Assembly: GCA_011033025.1 (NCBI GenBank) | Contig: WFMF01000003.1 | Span: 248,001 to 312,000, forward strand | Length of the DNA: 64,000 nucleotides | Origin: Beroe forskalii | Taxonomy: Eukaryota; Ctenophora; Nuda; Beroida; Beroidae | Direction of reading: 5' to 3' | Shown here: piece after piece, positions 1 through 11,093 of the stretch | How the letters are laid out: each line of letters begins with the position of its first letter | How positions within the stretch are numbered: the first letter of the stretch is position 1 | Made by a program: the position numbers and the translations under genes | The notes under the pieces: model-generated | Seen by the model: the letters and a program-made list of their open reading frames with translations, nothing else | What the model was told of the DNA's origin: nothing | Databases searched by the model: none

Positions 1-2015
1 ACAGGAGGACAACTTGGGTGGGAATATCATTTTACACCCTTCCCGATGAGACCTTTGAAAATTTTGAAAACTTCAGATTATACGAATGTAATTACATATT
101 TTCGTTAGAACTTCATAAAGCAAACAGCTGGGTACGTTTCTTCAACTGTTTTCTCTCCGTCACACTCTCGTTGTCGTCAGAGTTATGTCAATGATGGCAT
201 TTACTGCAAATAGTATCCGAATAATAGTATCCAGACGCTCTCATGGCTAATTCCCCTCTGGTTTTCTCAAAACCGAGTTCTCGCTCTCCAGTTGAAAAGT
301 ACATAATTAAAACCATTCGCGTTCGCCGCGCCCTCCCCCCTTCTTATTTTAAACTGAAATCTCCTTGAAACCCCTAATTTTACAACACTTTATGAAAAAC
401 CAACACAGGGGAACAGTAAATACAGCCTCCCCTCTATTTGATACTGAAAAATAAGCTATATCCTTTTGGTGATTTTGTGAGGAGGCATTGAAGAGAACAA
501 ACTTTTAAAACTGTATAACGATTGAAATTTATAAATGATGAAGAGCCTCTGTCTGTTGCAGTATGAAGGTAGTCTACTTCCATTACTTCATGGCCATTTG
601 CTGCTTTTGTTTATAGAAACGCAACCTTCATCAGCACGGAAACCTCTTTGCTACTATCATGAACTAGACAATAAAGAAGCCAAGTAGTGATTCACTCATA
701 AATAATAAATTTACAAATTTTATTTCGAAATTCGCGGATCAATTTCATTTTCGCACACCTCAAATTCATTTGCTTCTGTGTTTCTTCTGATTTGAAGCAT
801 CTTGAAAAGCAATTCCTGCATACTTAAGTTTGTTTATGAAAGCAAGGCTATAGTGGAAGAAGTTATCATTTTAAGAAGATCTGACATTCTTCAGAGTAAT
901 GAGCCAAACCGGGCGTGGCAGCCATGTTATGTTGCATGTTTTTGATTTATGTCAAAATGGAGACCTGGGGAAGACCAAACTATTTGATTTTCAAATCTAA
1001 ACAGTTTGAGTGTCACAAGACATCCGACGTTGTTATTCTTCATTATTTGAAATTGGGCTTCAGAATTCATAGCAGACTCGATTAAGGAACCATTGTAAAA
1101 TTAGAATAAAATTAAGAAATCGAGAGATACGAATAAAATATAATCATGACGATATGAAATGCTTTATGCGTTAAATAGGAATAATGACCAATGAATGCGA
1201 TTAAGAGCGCTACTCATTCATTGGGGGCACAGTTGAATAAGGTTGTTCTAAAATCCTTGCCTTATATCCCCTACAGCTTCATCATAATATTGCCCTTCAT
1301 AGTGTACTTTCATTTCATAATATTATGATCAAAATGATCCATTTAAATTACACATCTGAAGCTTAAATAACACATCTGGTGATTGGATTTGTAATAAATG
1401 CCTTGACTTCCTCGGCATCATGAATCATGCCCATACCTGGCATCATGTAGTTATGATAGCACTTCAGTCCCCTTGATAGCGAGCGATGAAATACGTAACT
1501 TGCTGCTTCATTAATCAGGAATTGGGGGGATCATAATATTATGTGGTCACGAGTGTCACGTTAGATAACCTGGACTTCAGGGGCCATGAAGAGCAGGGGC
1601 CATGGGATTGACCTCAGCAGGGGAAAGAGGCTGAAGCCCTCTAAGACGCATTGTTTGATCGCAGAAAGTGATTCTCGGTGATAAAAAGGTTTGGTTGTAC
1701 GAGGTTTATGGAGGTGCTTTAACGGGGCAAGCGCAAGAGGGTGGGACTGAACCTTCTAAGACATAGTCTTTGACCCCTAAGTTAATAGCGACAAATTGTC
1801 CCTTTTAGATGGGCCCAGAATGTTCTGCAGCACATTTCATTGCATACGCCGTAAAATTACTACAATTGCCTTATTAGGCGGGTTTAAAATATCGTTATAA
1901 TGCCCTGCTTTAATTGCAGATAGGAAGAGATGATGGAGATACGTTTTGGTTAGCGCTCGGTACCATGTGAATGGAAATGAGTTGCCATGGGAACGCAGCT
2001 TGGGAGGGATCAGAC
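1..2015. other. Intergenic, no gene recognised
   Basis: AT-rich DNA with no reading frame resembling a known protein and no clear tandem array. I see nothing that I can annotate in it with confidence. Confidence 0.5.
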
Positions 2016-2066
2016 ATGGACGGCCACAACGAGCCTCGAGCCGACGAACTTACGTGCGAAGATAAG
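2016..2066 (+). CDS. Possible short first coding exon
   Basis: An ATG opens a 17-codon frame (MDGHNEPRADELTCEDK) that runs straight into a splice-donor-like AAG|GTTTGT. The surrounding 60 bases are richer in GC than their neighbourhood. It ends in phase 0, which matches the phase-0 acceptor at 10964, so it could be the first exon of the coiled-coil-like gene at 10.9-16.7 kb. The K+ channel on the other strand would then lie inside its first intron. Another ATG at 1987 in a different frame competes. This is an inference from splice signals only. Confidence 0.2.
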
Positions 2067-2407
2067 GTTTGTTTTTATTATAACAGTCATTCATTTATCA
2101 TTAAGTAAATACAACTTTATTTCCAGTCTTTGAAACGCGCACTTTCGTCGGAATTCAGAAGTAGCACCCTATAGTGGTTGAGTCTTTATATTGATCAATC
2201 TTATGCTTCCATTAAACCTGATAAGTTGCGTGCGCAAGAGTCGATAACATGTATCAAACATGACACTTCCTGTTAGCATTGAAAGCCTTGATTTGAAAGA
2301 TATCTTCAACTATATATTGAAGATATCTTTTAAATCGAAGATCTTAATGCCAGCAGGCAGTATCGTGTTAGATACAATATATCGTCTAATAGCACTTTAT
2401 ACTTATA

Positions 2408-3111
2408 CTAGCAGGCCCGTTGGGGCATTGGGGCTGCAAAAACGCATCTCACTCGGCGCTGCTACACAGCACCTCTTTTGAAAAATTTTCAGCGCTTCCA
2501 TTCAAAGTGTTTGGATATTTTTTACCAATTTACCGCAGCAAAAAATTTCAAACAAATTTAGAACAAAAGTTATGAGCAATTTTATGACATTTTATTCTCC
2601 TACTGACATTGGACAATTTTGTTTTTCCATTGATCCAGGCGAGGACCGGTCTCCATGATCTGCTTTACACCTATGTTCAACTCGATTAAATTGAACACTT
2701 TTGAAAACCTTGAAATGCCCTTAAGCGTCAATTTCATAACTACAGTTATCACCGACTCAGCTTCAATTGTATACCAATCTCTGCCTAAGCTTTGTTAAAT
2801 CAATGCATTATCCTCCGTTATTCAAGTTATGCCCATTCTCCATCTTGAATTTGATCTTGAATTTGAAGCAAAGAAAACGTAAAAATTTTTCAAAAACTAC
2901 AGCACAGTATTCAACAGTAGTAGCGTAATAGAAAGCACTCGCATAGAACTGATTATAATCTGCACGTGCGAAAAAATTGGTCTCCATAGCAACGGTACCA
3001 TTATGCGCATCTTAGCATTCGTTTCTCTTGATATTCTCTTGGCAAGCTCAAATTTAAACTGTGCGCCCGCACAGACATTATTCACGTGCTCTTACGAAAT
3101 TATGTAATAGA
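2408..3111 (-). mobile_element. Non-autonomous Helitron-like element, copy 1
   Basis: Read on the minus strand, the element starts TCTATTACATAA and ends with a GC-rich inverted repeat around GGGCCTGC followed by CTAG. The flanking bases are A at the 5' side and T at the 3' side, as Helitrons insert between A and T. A second copy at 22752-23451 shares the terminus, the CTGCTACRCAGCAC segment and the CACGTGAATAATG segment near the 5' end. No Rep/helicase frame is present, so it must be mobilised in trans. The hairpin here is less perfect than in copy 2. Confidence 0.6.
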
Positions 3112-3397
3112 TTAGGCAGTGATGTTTGAACCAAATAAGCTCATCAAATATTACGGATTGTTCACATAGGGGCCACATTAAGCTGGATCTGAATATCCCA
3201 AAAGAAAATGTTCAAATTGAATTGAGTTCGGGCCATACTCTAGCATTTCATTCAACACTCAGTTACTGCATTACTGTAATGACTCATTCTTGAAATTGAC
3301 GCATAATTGCACCCCACTTAAGTAAAATCAATATATAGTTAAATAAATTTATTTAGTTAAATTGTTACAATCATCTGTGGGGAGTGGAACTGGTGTC

Positions 3398-3582
3398 TCA
3401 AAATATCGCTCCATTCGCGATCGCATACGCTCTGACTCTTTTCAGCTGGTCTTTCTCCGTATTCCGCTTTACATCGCCGTAAGATTCGTTAAATTTGGAA
3501 ACAATGACTGTCATGGGGAGGGCCAGGATAACGATCCCTAGGACCACGGCTATACTGCCTATGAGGCGACCTGAGGGGCGCA
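3398..3582 (-). CDS. Shaker-type K+ channel, last exon (S6 and C-terminus)
   Basis: This exon encodes the pore-lining S6 helix (GRLIGSIAVVLGIVILALP then MTVIVSKFNESYG) and a short basic tail ending at a stop codon at 3398. The acceptor is TTGACAG|TG at 3583-3584, and joining to the previous exon restores a valine codon (STI-V-RPSG). In most Kv channels S6 carries the PxP bend (PVP in Shaker). Here the second proline is threonine (PMT). Loss of this proline is typical of electrically silent, modulatory Kv subunits in vertebrates (Kv6, Kv8 and Kv9 types). The C-terminal tail is only about 30 residues, and no PDZ-binding C-terminal motif is apparent. Confidence 0.85.
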
Positions 3583-5584
3583 CTGTCAAGCAATATACCG
3601 AGCCAAAATAATAAATACTGGATCATTTAACAATTTACAAGTTTATAAGTAGTTACAGGTCACTAATGATGATGCGTTTAAAGCTTGATTTCACTATTTT
3701 AAAGTTATGAGGAATTTAGGTTAAATTTAAAGCTTGATTGAAGTTATAAGTGCTCAAGTGAAGGCGAGTGAATCTCAAAATACTTTTTCTGGCCAGTATT
3801 AAATATATAAGTGCATTATGTTTTTACCCTGCAAATTACCGTTAGTAACATGTTATATTCGTGGCAATAATGAACATTTTAGGCAAGGAGTATTTGAAAA
3901 TATCTTGGTGAAACCTAATGTCCTAATCTGTACATGAACGCCCCTTTTTGACTGTTGGGCCCGCAAATCAATAAGCGATGTTTATCATCATGGCCGTTGT
4001 ACACAAAACTCATGTTTTCACGCTTCAGTGCTTCACGGTCGAACAGAAATTTTCAACGGGTCGTTCCATGTATTATACTAAGGGTATTCCATAATGATTT
4101 GCACTTGCTCTTTAGATCAGAAACAATGAGATTAAACGAAAAACTAATGATATCACTTCGAATTTCCGACAATTTCGCATTAAAAACAATCCCTCATCCT
4201 TATTCCTTATCTACCGATGTTCTGTATAGCTGATAAGCGCGATTTTAAAATCTGATTTTATGCACCGTTTTGTGTCACCGTTAACAAAATAATTTTCCCA
4301 TATTGTGGAACGAATATAACTAAAATTGTCGTGGTCTGATATTAAAGACCTTCATTCCAATTCAAGGACCAAGGTATAAATAATAAATATAACACGTGTG
4401 ACCCCACAAAATCATATTCAAATTGGATATAAAACGGCCAAGTTACAAATTTTTAATACAAAATTTCATGAAACTACAAGAAGACAAACCACAGTACAGA
4501 AGTAAAACTAAAAGAGTAAAAGGGTGAAGATACACGTATTTTTCTATCATGCTCATAGATTTATTCAAACTTGATTCTCGAATGAATGCATATGAGGCGC
4601 GAATATAATGATAACGAATTTATGACATACATTGACCCGCAGCCCGTAGTAAAGGTCTTAACCAATGTACCAAACCAATACCTATAGACGCATAGACGTG
4701 ATCGGCCGGTCAGACAAAGTCAAAGGTTTATGTATTACAGGCACAAATGAAATCGTTTTAGGGTTCTGTAATTCCATGATCAACGCGAAGTTGACGTGAA
4801 TGATCGTATATTTCTAGATTTTGCATTCGGATAGAAAGCATACGGCTGCAGTTTCCTGCTAAGCTGCTAGTTAGAGACGGAAATAGACACCTCAAATTTA
4901 ATTTAAGCTAAAGAAAATGGTTAAACGAGCAAAACTCTTGTTTAAAGTGATCTTTGCGTAGGATTTTTAAAATTAAAGGTTCTTTTACCATAAAAGCACG
5001 AATATCATAGTCACGAATATGATTGTGGGGCATGCTAACGATAATTTGCAGATATGAGACTGATTTTGCATATTATACTGACCAGACTACGTTAATCGTC
5101 CCCACCTTAAATTTCATGGGTTGTTGATATCTAATCTTCAAAAGCAAGACGTGATAGTTAAGAAAATCACCCCTGGCTATACCTTGATAGAATGCATCTC
5201 TCGAGTTCTGCGCGAGTCGAAATAGGAAAGCAAGAAATAACGATATTTCGTCAATATTACAATTTGACTTGTTTCTTACGATTGGGTAATGGGTATCAAC
5301 TTCCCATAAAAGTTAAAGTAAGGACTTCCCATGGATGATTGAAGTTATAAAAGTAAGGACGATTAACAGTGTGCTTCATCTTTTGTAAGCATTTGGGTTA
5401 AGAAACTGTGGCGATTTTTATTAAGTCATTACCGAAATGATTTATTTAATTGAAAATCATTGGAAATCTCATGAAAATTATTGCAAGACGCAAGTTATTT
5501 GATAAATATCTCGCACAAAATATTTACCAAATTTAGTTGGCCACAGGCCCATGAAACCTGTCATAAATTTAATTGATTGCATAC
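3583..5584 (-). other. Intron of the K+ channel gene
   Basis: The 2 kb between the S6 exon and the pore exon starts (minus strand) with GTATGC after 5585 and ends with CAG. Around 4620-4790 is a segment resembling one at 8335-8510 (shared TATGTATTAYAG and GGGTTCTRTAATT), probably an old dispersed repeat. I see no coding exon inside. Confidence 0.5.
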
Positions 5585-5721
5585 CTATGGTACTTTTGGG
5601 TGCCAAGTCTCCGTAGCCAACTGTTGTCACGGTAACAATCGCCCACCAGCATCCTGTAGCAGTGTCTTCGGTTACAAATGGTGTCAAATTTTGACAACGA
5701 GAATCACACGATTTTCTAAAG
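5585..5721 (-). CDS. Shaker-type K+ channel, pore exon (P-loop)
   Basis: The exon encodes the pore helix and selectivity filter: CWWAIVTVTTVGYGDLAPKS, containing the TVGYGD signature of K+-selective channels. The donor (ACCATAG|GTATGC) is clear. The acceptor is less sure: the frame carried from the previous exon (…CACGGTTG) would make a TGA with the CAG and TTTAG acceptors just here, while the AAG at 5722 gives an open join (HG-C-FRKSCDSRCQNL). This implies an extended turret with extra cysteines between S5 and the pore helix compared with Shaker, or a small exon that I have missed. Confidence 0.85.
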
Positions 5722-5958
5722 CTTCTGATTAAAAATGTCTCGTATCAGTTACATCATTTAAACTTCAATCTGAGTTAAATTCTAAAGCTTGAATTCATGG
5801 GTAGCACTAAAAGTTTTGCTCCTCACTTCCTGGAATTCCGATATGCTTCATGATACGATATTAGTTATTACTCCTATCCGGTGCAAATGAAGACAATAAT
5901 AATCAGAGACCAGAAGTGATGTCACAAATCATTGCTAAGGAACTTAGAATATAATTAC

Positions 5959-7114
5959 CAACCGTGCAGAATCGAGTCAAAGTTTGAGTCGTATCCCATT
6001 TCGGAGTAGTAGAGGAAGGTTCCGAAGAGAAGCACGAAGACCATGATGAGCATTGCTAGCATTGCAAACTCTTTGGTCGCCCCGGAGACGACCTTCATGA
6101 CCACCAGGAGCTCCTTGGAGTGCCTTGCGAACCTGAATATTCTCACCACTCTGCTGGTTCTGCAAATCCTCAGCACCACGAACTTACCGCCCCCTGCCCC
6201 GCCCTTTTGGGAGATCATCGCTATCAACTCCATGTAGAAGGGAAGAATGGCCATGAAATCGAGACAATTTAGTGGGTTTTTGAAGAATAGCCAGGGCTTC
6301 GGCCACGATATGAACTTGAGGATAAAGTCAACTGTGAAAAACCCATTAACAAGGACTTCCAAGCTGTAGAGAAAGTAGTACACCTTGTACTTTGGGTTCT
6401 CAAATGCCTCGGTCGCACTGGGCACTGACTCAGCAACCAGTAAAATGATGGACAGCACAATGGCAAACATGTCCACGAAGGACCAATACAGTGCCGGTGT
6501 AGAGTACTGTGGGTCGCTTAGGAAGGTATGGAGTTTTTCTCTGAGCGTCAGTTTTATCTCTTCTTCCTCCTCCTCTTCCTGATATTCGAGGATCTTCTGA
6601 ACGTCCACTTTGAAAACTCCATTTCTTCCCTCATAATGTCCGGTTCTACATTCGTGGGTGCTCGGAAGACCCCTCGCGACTGATAAAAGAAGAGGATGGA
6701 GTTGAAAACACCCCGGTGTCGATTGAAGTAGTACATCCCTAGGTCCTCGTTCCAATAATCCTCTATTTCTCTGGAACCAAGTAATGTCTCCGGGAAGAAT
6801 GTTAGTGTTTTCCGTAGAGTTACATAGATCTTTCCGCTGACACTCAGCCTCACAATAGCGTACGGATCCCAGGGATCTAGCAGCCTAGCATCATCAGAGT
6901 CCCCCATGATCTTCCTCACTTCATGAGGCGTATCCTTGCCGTTAGCCTGAAGTACCGTGGTAGTTCCTCCATTCCCACACATCTCCACTACAGCAGTATC
7001 CCCTGGAGATCGGGGATCAGCCCCTGGGAAGCGGGGATCAGCCCCCGCGGGTTGTTTGGGGACCAGCTCTTGATCCGCAGCGGTCTGTAGACTGTTATAC
7101 TCGTTACCTGTCAT
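5959..7114 (-). CDS. Shaker-type K+ channel, large exon (T1 to S5), frameshifted
   Basis: The exon encodes an N-terminal linker with a repeated PGADPR motif, the T1 tetramerisation domain (about residues 86-185; VRLSVSGKIYVTL, TFFPETLLGS, FNSILFFYQS), a glutamate run, and S1-S5. S4 has the regular arginine ladder (LRICRTSRVVRIFRFARHSK). The product forms the voltage sensor and half of a tetrameric plasma-membrane K+ channel. The T1 frame and the S1-S5 frame differ by one base. The change falls at the AAAA run 6613-6616 (plus strand): one more A would rejoin GAG-TTT-TTC-AAA-GTG and give a continuous family-like sequence. It is either a sequencing error or an inactivating indel. The first ATG is at 7114, but an acceptor-like TTTATGACAG lies on it, so an upstream exon is possible. 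The donor is CGGTTG|GTAATT. Confidence 0.85.
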
Positions 7115-8799
7115 AAAGGTATCGAAACATTAATAACACAGACGAAGTGTAGCATGAGATGATGGAGCATGTCAAGAGCTGCTCAACACACACTGTGTTC
7201 TACACTCTATGGTATGGTGGCTCCCTACCTTGACAATATCACACACACTCTAATTACTCAGATGATAGTGATGTCTACTCCTGGGAGCATGTGTGTCGGG
7301 TGGTGTGAAGCAGAAGACACCATCCTCTCCTGTCAGAGCAGCCATGGTGATAAGTCGAGCTCACTCCGATCTATTGATTAAATGACCTATCTAATGGGTT
7401 GTGCTGGGATTCGACGTGCAGCGTATCCGCGGTGGAGGTGGACTCATTCTATATTGTCTTCATTCTATTGATGGGGGTTATGATAATCGGCTGTATTATA
7501 TTGAACAAATAATCCAATATCAACCACACACTGCCCCGCACATGTGCTCCCATCCTTTGTCTTAGTGGGTGCCCAATCACAGAGCTTATCTTGGTTTGAA
7601 CTGGGTTGTGCAATGCGTGGTGAATTCTGTAGAATTTGAGAATATGCTATTATGGTTGAGATTTGAGAAGCCTGAGTGAGCACTGAATGGCTAACTGAGG
7701 CCTGGCACTAAGAATTGTGAAGATATCGAATTCTATGGCTAAACCGAAAAATGTGCCGAAATTAACGGGTTAGCAATATATCTGTCATGAATTTTTCCTT
7801 CTCTTTGTTTTTACCTCTGTGTACCTTTTAGGCTGCCCCGGTAGGCTACCCATGAATTGGATAGCTACAATATAGCTTTATGTGCAGTGGTTTGCTGATA
7901 TGAGACTCATATATTAATGAAACATGTGTCATGTGAAGTTATCACACAAAGCTGGGAAGATCATAACACTTCATGTAGAAGTGACAGAACATGGAACTAG
8001 TGCAGCTTGTAAAATAGAAAGATGGTGAGACAGTAGCAAATGATCTAGCAACTAGCAACCTTGGCACAGAGCTACTGATCAATATTATGAGATGTTCAAT
8101 CTGTTACTTGAATATCAGTGGATAAAAATAATTCTAAGATAACTATTTTTTTCTTAGTCCATGTCCATCCAATTATATTGGCTTATCTCATTTAATGATG
8201 ACATTCTAGCATTTTTATATAGCAATTTCATGGTTTCTACTTTTCTATTCATCCTGCCCTAGGCCCTCATCTTATATTTTGCTATTAAATAACCCACGAT
8301 AATTTCTATTGGCTGGCCCAAAATGACGACCTTCAATATATAAAATGCATGATGGACGCGCGCCTATCGCGTAAGCCCGAGAGGGATTTATCCGTTTTTG
8401 GCCTGAGCCCGTAGGGCAAGTGTATAAGCCAGTATGGACGCGATCAAGCAAGCGTCTATGTATTATAGACCCGCATGAAAACGTCAGAGGGTTCTATAAT
8501 TGATCTAACCATCCCCTCCCCCAATACTGAGCTGATTTCACGCGGGGGCTATCCAGGTCTATCTGCGTATGGAATTCATGTAAAGGATAATTTAGACTGT
8601 ATTTCTCGGAAAAGCAGCCGTTTAGCAAAGCAAAGTACGATTTCTCCATCATGTATCTGCAGAATAAGTGGTTTCTGTCATACACCCATCCTAATATGCA
8701 TATTATGATGCTAACCAGCTTAGCAATTGAAGGATATGGAATGAAAAATATGTTGCAAAATTTGCATCAGCATATTATTTTGATAAGGAGCTGATCATC
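7115..8799. other. Intergenic or 5' flank of the K+ channel gene
   Basis: No coding region is recognised. Around 8335-8510 is a GC-richer patch (ATGGACGCGCGCC, AGCCCGTAGGGC) ending in a segment shared with 4720-4790, probably a dispersed repeat. Confidence 0.4.
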
Positions 8800-9075
8800 T
8801 CAGCGGGATAGCACGGGAATGACAGAACTTATCATGCAATGACCATTTATATCGTCTTTTCTGAGTACATTTTCCTTGATCATGAAGTGACATTCATCAT
8901 TTTTATCTTCTTTTCTGAGCTCGGCTCCTTTCTTCAATTTGTTTTCATCATTTATATTTTCAACCTCTGGCAGCAGCATTTGAAAGTTGAGATGTTTGTG
9001 TTGACCCAATTCACAAAGAGGATCCAGAAGCCCATCATCCTCTTCACTTCTTAGGTAAAGTCCATTGTCACTCAT
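8800..9075 (-). CDS. Small acidic ORF, function unknown
   Basis: A 91-codon frame beginning MSDNGLYLRSEEDDGLL and ending with a TGA. It is strongly charged (runs such as KKGAELRKEDKNDE), has no signal peptide or membrane segment, and reads more like a protein than most short frames here. It lies 1.7 kb upstream of the K+ channel exon on the same strand, so it might be an upstream exon of that gene, but I could not find a convincing donor. I do not recognise a family. Confidence 0.3.
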   Translation of the reverse strand: MSDNGLYLRSEEDDGLLDPLCELGQHKHLNFQMLLPEVENINDENKLKKGAELRKEDKNDECHFMIKENVLRKDDINGHCMISSVIPVLSR

Positions 9076-10963
9076 GCCACTTAAATGGGGATAACACTAA
9101 TAAGTTCAAATCACAAGTGCAAGGATATATAAGGTTCAAAATATGATTAAGGTCGAGACTCGAGAAAAATTGAGCAAACGTACCACTTATAGCTTGAAAT
9201 TTGAACGCATTCTCTGACAAAAGCTTGTTCTTGTTTGTCAATTAATAATCTCTATTTAATTTTGAATAGACTGAAAGGGTATCTGAAAAAGTATGAATAA
9301 ATAAGAAATAATAAATTTACAATATGATGTCCTAAACTGCTGCAGTTTGCCAGTCATTAATTAATCATTGAACATGAAGTTGTCATACTCGGTAAATATG
9401 TGTACTATGGAAGTATGAAACGTTTAATCGAACTGCAGTATCGTACGTCATACACTGTTATACCGGGCTATACTGTACCTACATTATAACCAAACGACAT
9501 ATAAAATAGATCGTAATGAGGATATCCCCTAGTGTAATAGCTACTTATGAATAGCGCTAACAGTATAATCACCTAACAACGTAATCACTTAACAACGATC
9601 CTAAACGACGATCAGGTGATTTTCTTTGGACACCCCTAGGATTTCATGCCTGCTGAGCTGTCATATAGTGGCAGAGGGAGGTGGTTAAAAGTTATCAAGC
9701 TACCATAAGCTCAAATATTCATACGGTAAACGGTTCCCTATAAAGATTATCGCTATACCCAGTCTCACATATAAATCCTTTCAGTTTTTATTGCAACTGC
9801 AAAACGATAAATAAACGGTTTTAAAGTTTTAAGCTGTTACGACCCAGGTCTGGTTGTCACATAAAAATGAAGTAGTAACCAGAATTTCGGTTAATTTAAA
9901 ACCAAATGGATGTTGGGCTGCAGTCCCTTGACTGATTGGTGTGTTGAAAAAAATGAAACTGGATTCTCTATGTATGTAAGCTGGCCTGGGTCTATGTTCT
10001 CTCTGGTTGACAAGTCGAGGTAGCTGTAGGTCCATGTTCTCTCAGGTGGACTAGTCGAGGGATTCCGTGGAATGCTTCGTACTGTGTGGATATAGATCCA
10101 AAACCTGGTCCGACGGAATCAAAAGAGTATAATATATGCAAGAATATCTCAACCTAAAAACTCATGAGTATCATGAGGTTGGCATATGATATTACGACAA
10201 ACTGCTTTCTCCCGCACATTCGCCCTGTTTCACTCATCCCGTTAGCCAGGACATGTCTTGTTAGATGATTTACTGTAACTACTTTACCAAGGTCATGCAC
10301 TGGTCATTAAAATACCTGAAAATATATTGTGCCTTGGTTTCCAAATTAATGATTTACTTAAAGTAATTTTCTTGGAATTTTTGGTGTCGTGGTCAGGTAC
10401 CTACGTAGGACCATTCTTGTCATTAAAATTAAGACATATTCTTATCCTTTCTTTCATCCCCTAGGGCGTTGACCACGGTCCACGAATGATGAGATCCATA
10501 TAGTATGAAATTATGAGCATAGAAATAGAGCCATGTATTTCATAGGCCTTGGTCTTCTATAAATTGTCTGAAAAGCTCGGAGAAAATTTATGGAATGCTA
10601 GAACTTTAGAGATCTTGACGAAACAACGGACAATGTTCAGCGTATTCAATTATTTCATGGTGATGTTTATATTGGAATGACTTCCGGATTTTCAAATTAC
10701 AAGTTAAAACTCCAAAGTAAAACGTTCGTTGTGAAATTTGTCGCACCAAATCAGTTACTATAATACAAACTTGGGAGCCAAAACAACTCGTTTATTAGTA
10801 AACTAGGGGTGGTCACAATCGATAAGATTCTACAATCAATACCTTTAAATGCTACAAAATCCATGCTCGAAGTGGGCACACTTTGATTAATTGCCTCTGT
10901 GTGCTCCTGATGTAATGCTTCTCTCTGTGTGTGGGTGTGTGTTTAATTGGTCTGTGTTTTCAG
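9076..10963. other. No gene recognised
   Basis: AT-rich DNA without a convincing exon. A small direct duplication (CTCTSWGGTKGACWAGTCGAGG) occurs near 9998-10048. If the short exon at 2016 belongs to the downstream gene, this is intronic. Confidence 0.4.
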
Positions 10964-11093
10964 GGGCTATCAGACAAGATAACTGATGGGTCTGCAGAGT
11001 GGCCAAGAAACGAGACAACTGGGTCTGTAGAGGGGCCAAGAGCTGCTTCTCTTCCTGATCTTATACCCTGCAAACCTGACCAACAATCAAACG
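10964..11093 (+). CDS. Candidate exon 1/2 of coiled-coil-like protein gene
   Basis: Bounded by a good acceptor (TGTGTTTTCAG|GGG) and donor (AAACG|GTAAGA). It is open in phase 0 (GLSDKITDGSAEW…) with a short internal duplication (SAEWPRNETTG / SVEGPRAAS) and ends in phase 1. The peptide is hydrophilic, probably disordered. Its phase matches one of the two open frames of the exon at 13665. The function is unknown. Confidence 0.45.

Noticed and set aside
6043-6582. Plus-strand frames opposite the K+ channel exon
   Set aside because: Shadows of the channel coding region on the other strand.
8335-8510. tRNA gene or tRNA-derived SINE
   Set aside because: Some GC-rich hairpins but no recognisable A and B boxes in the right spacing.
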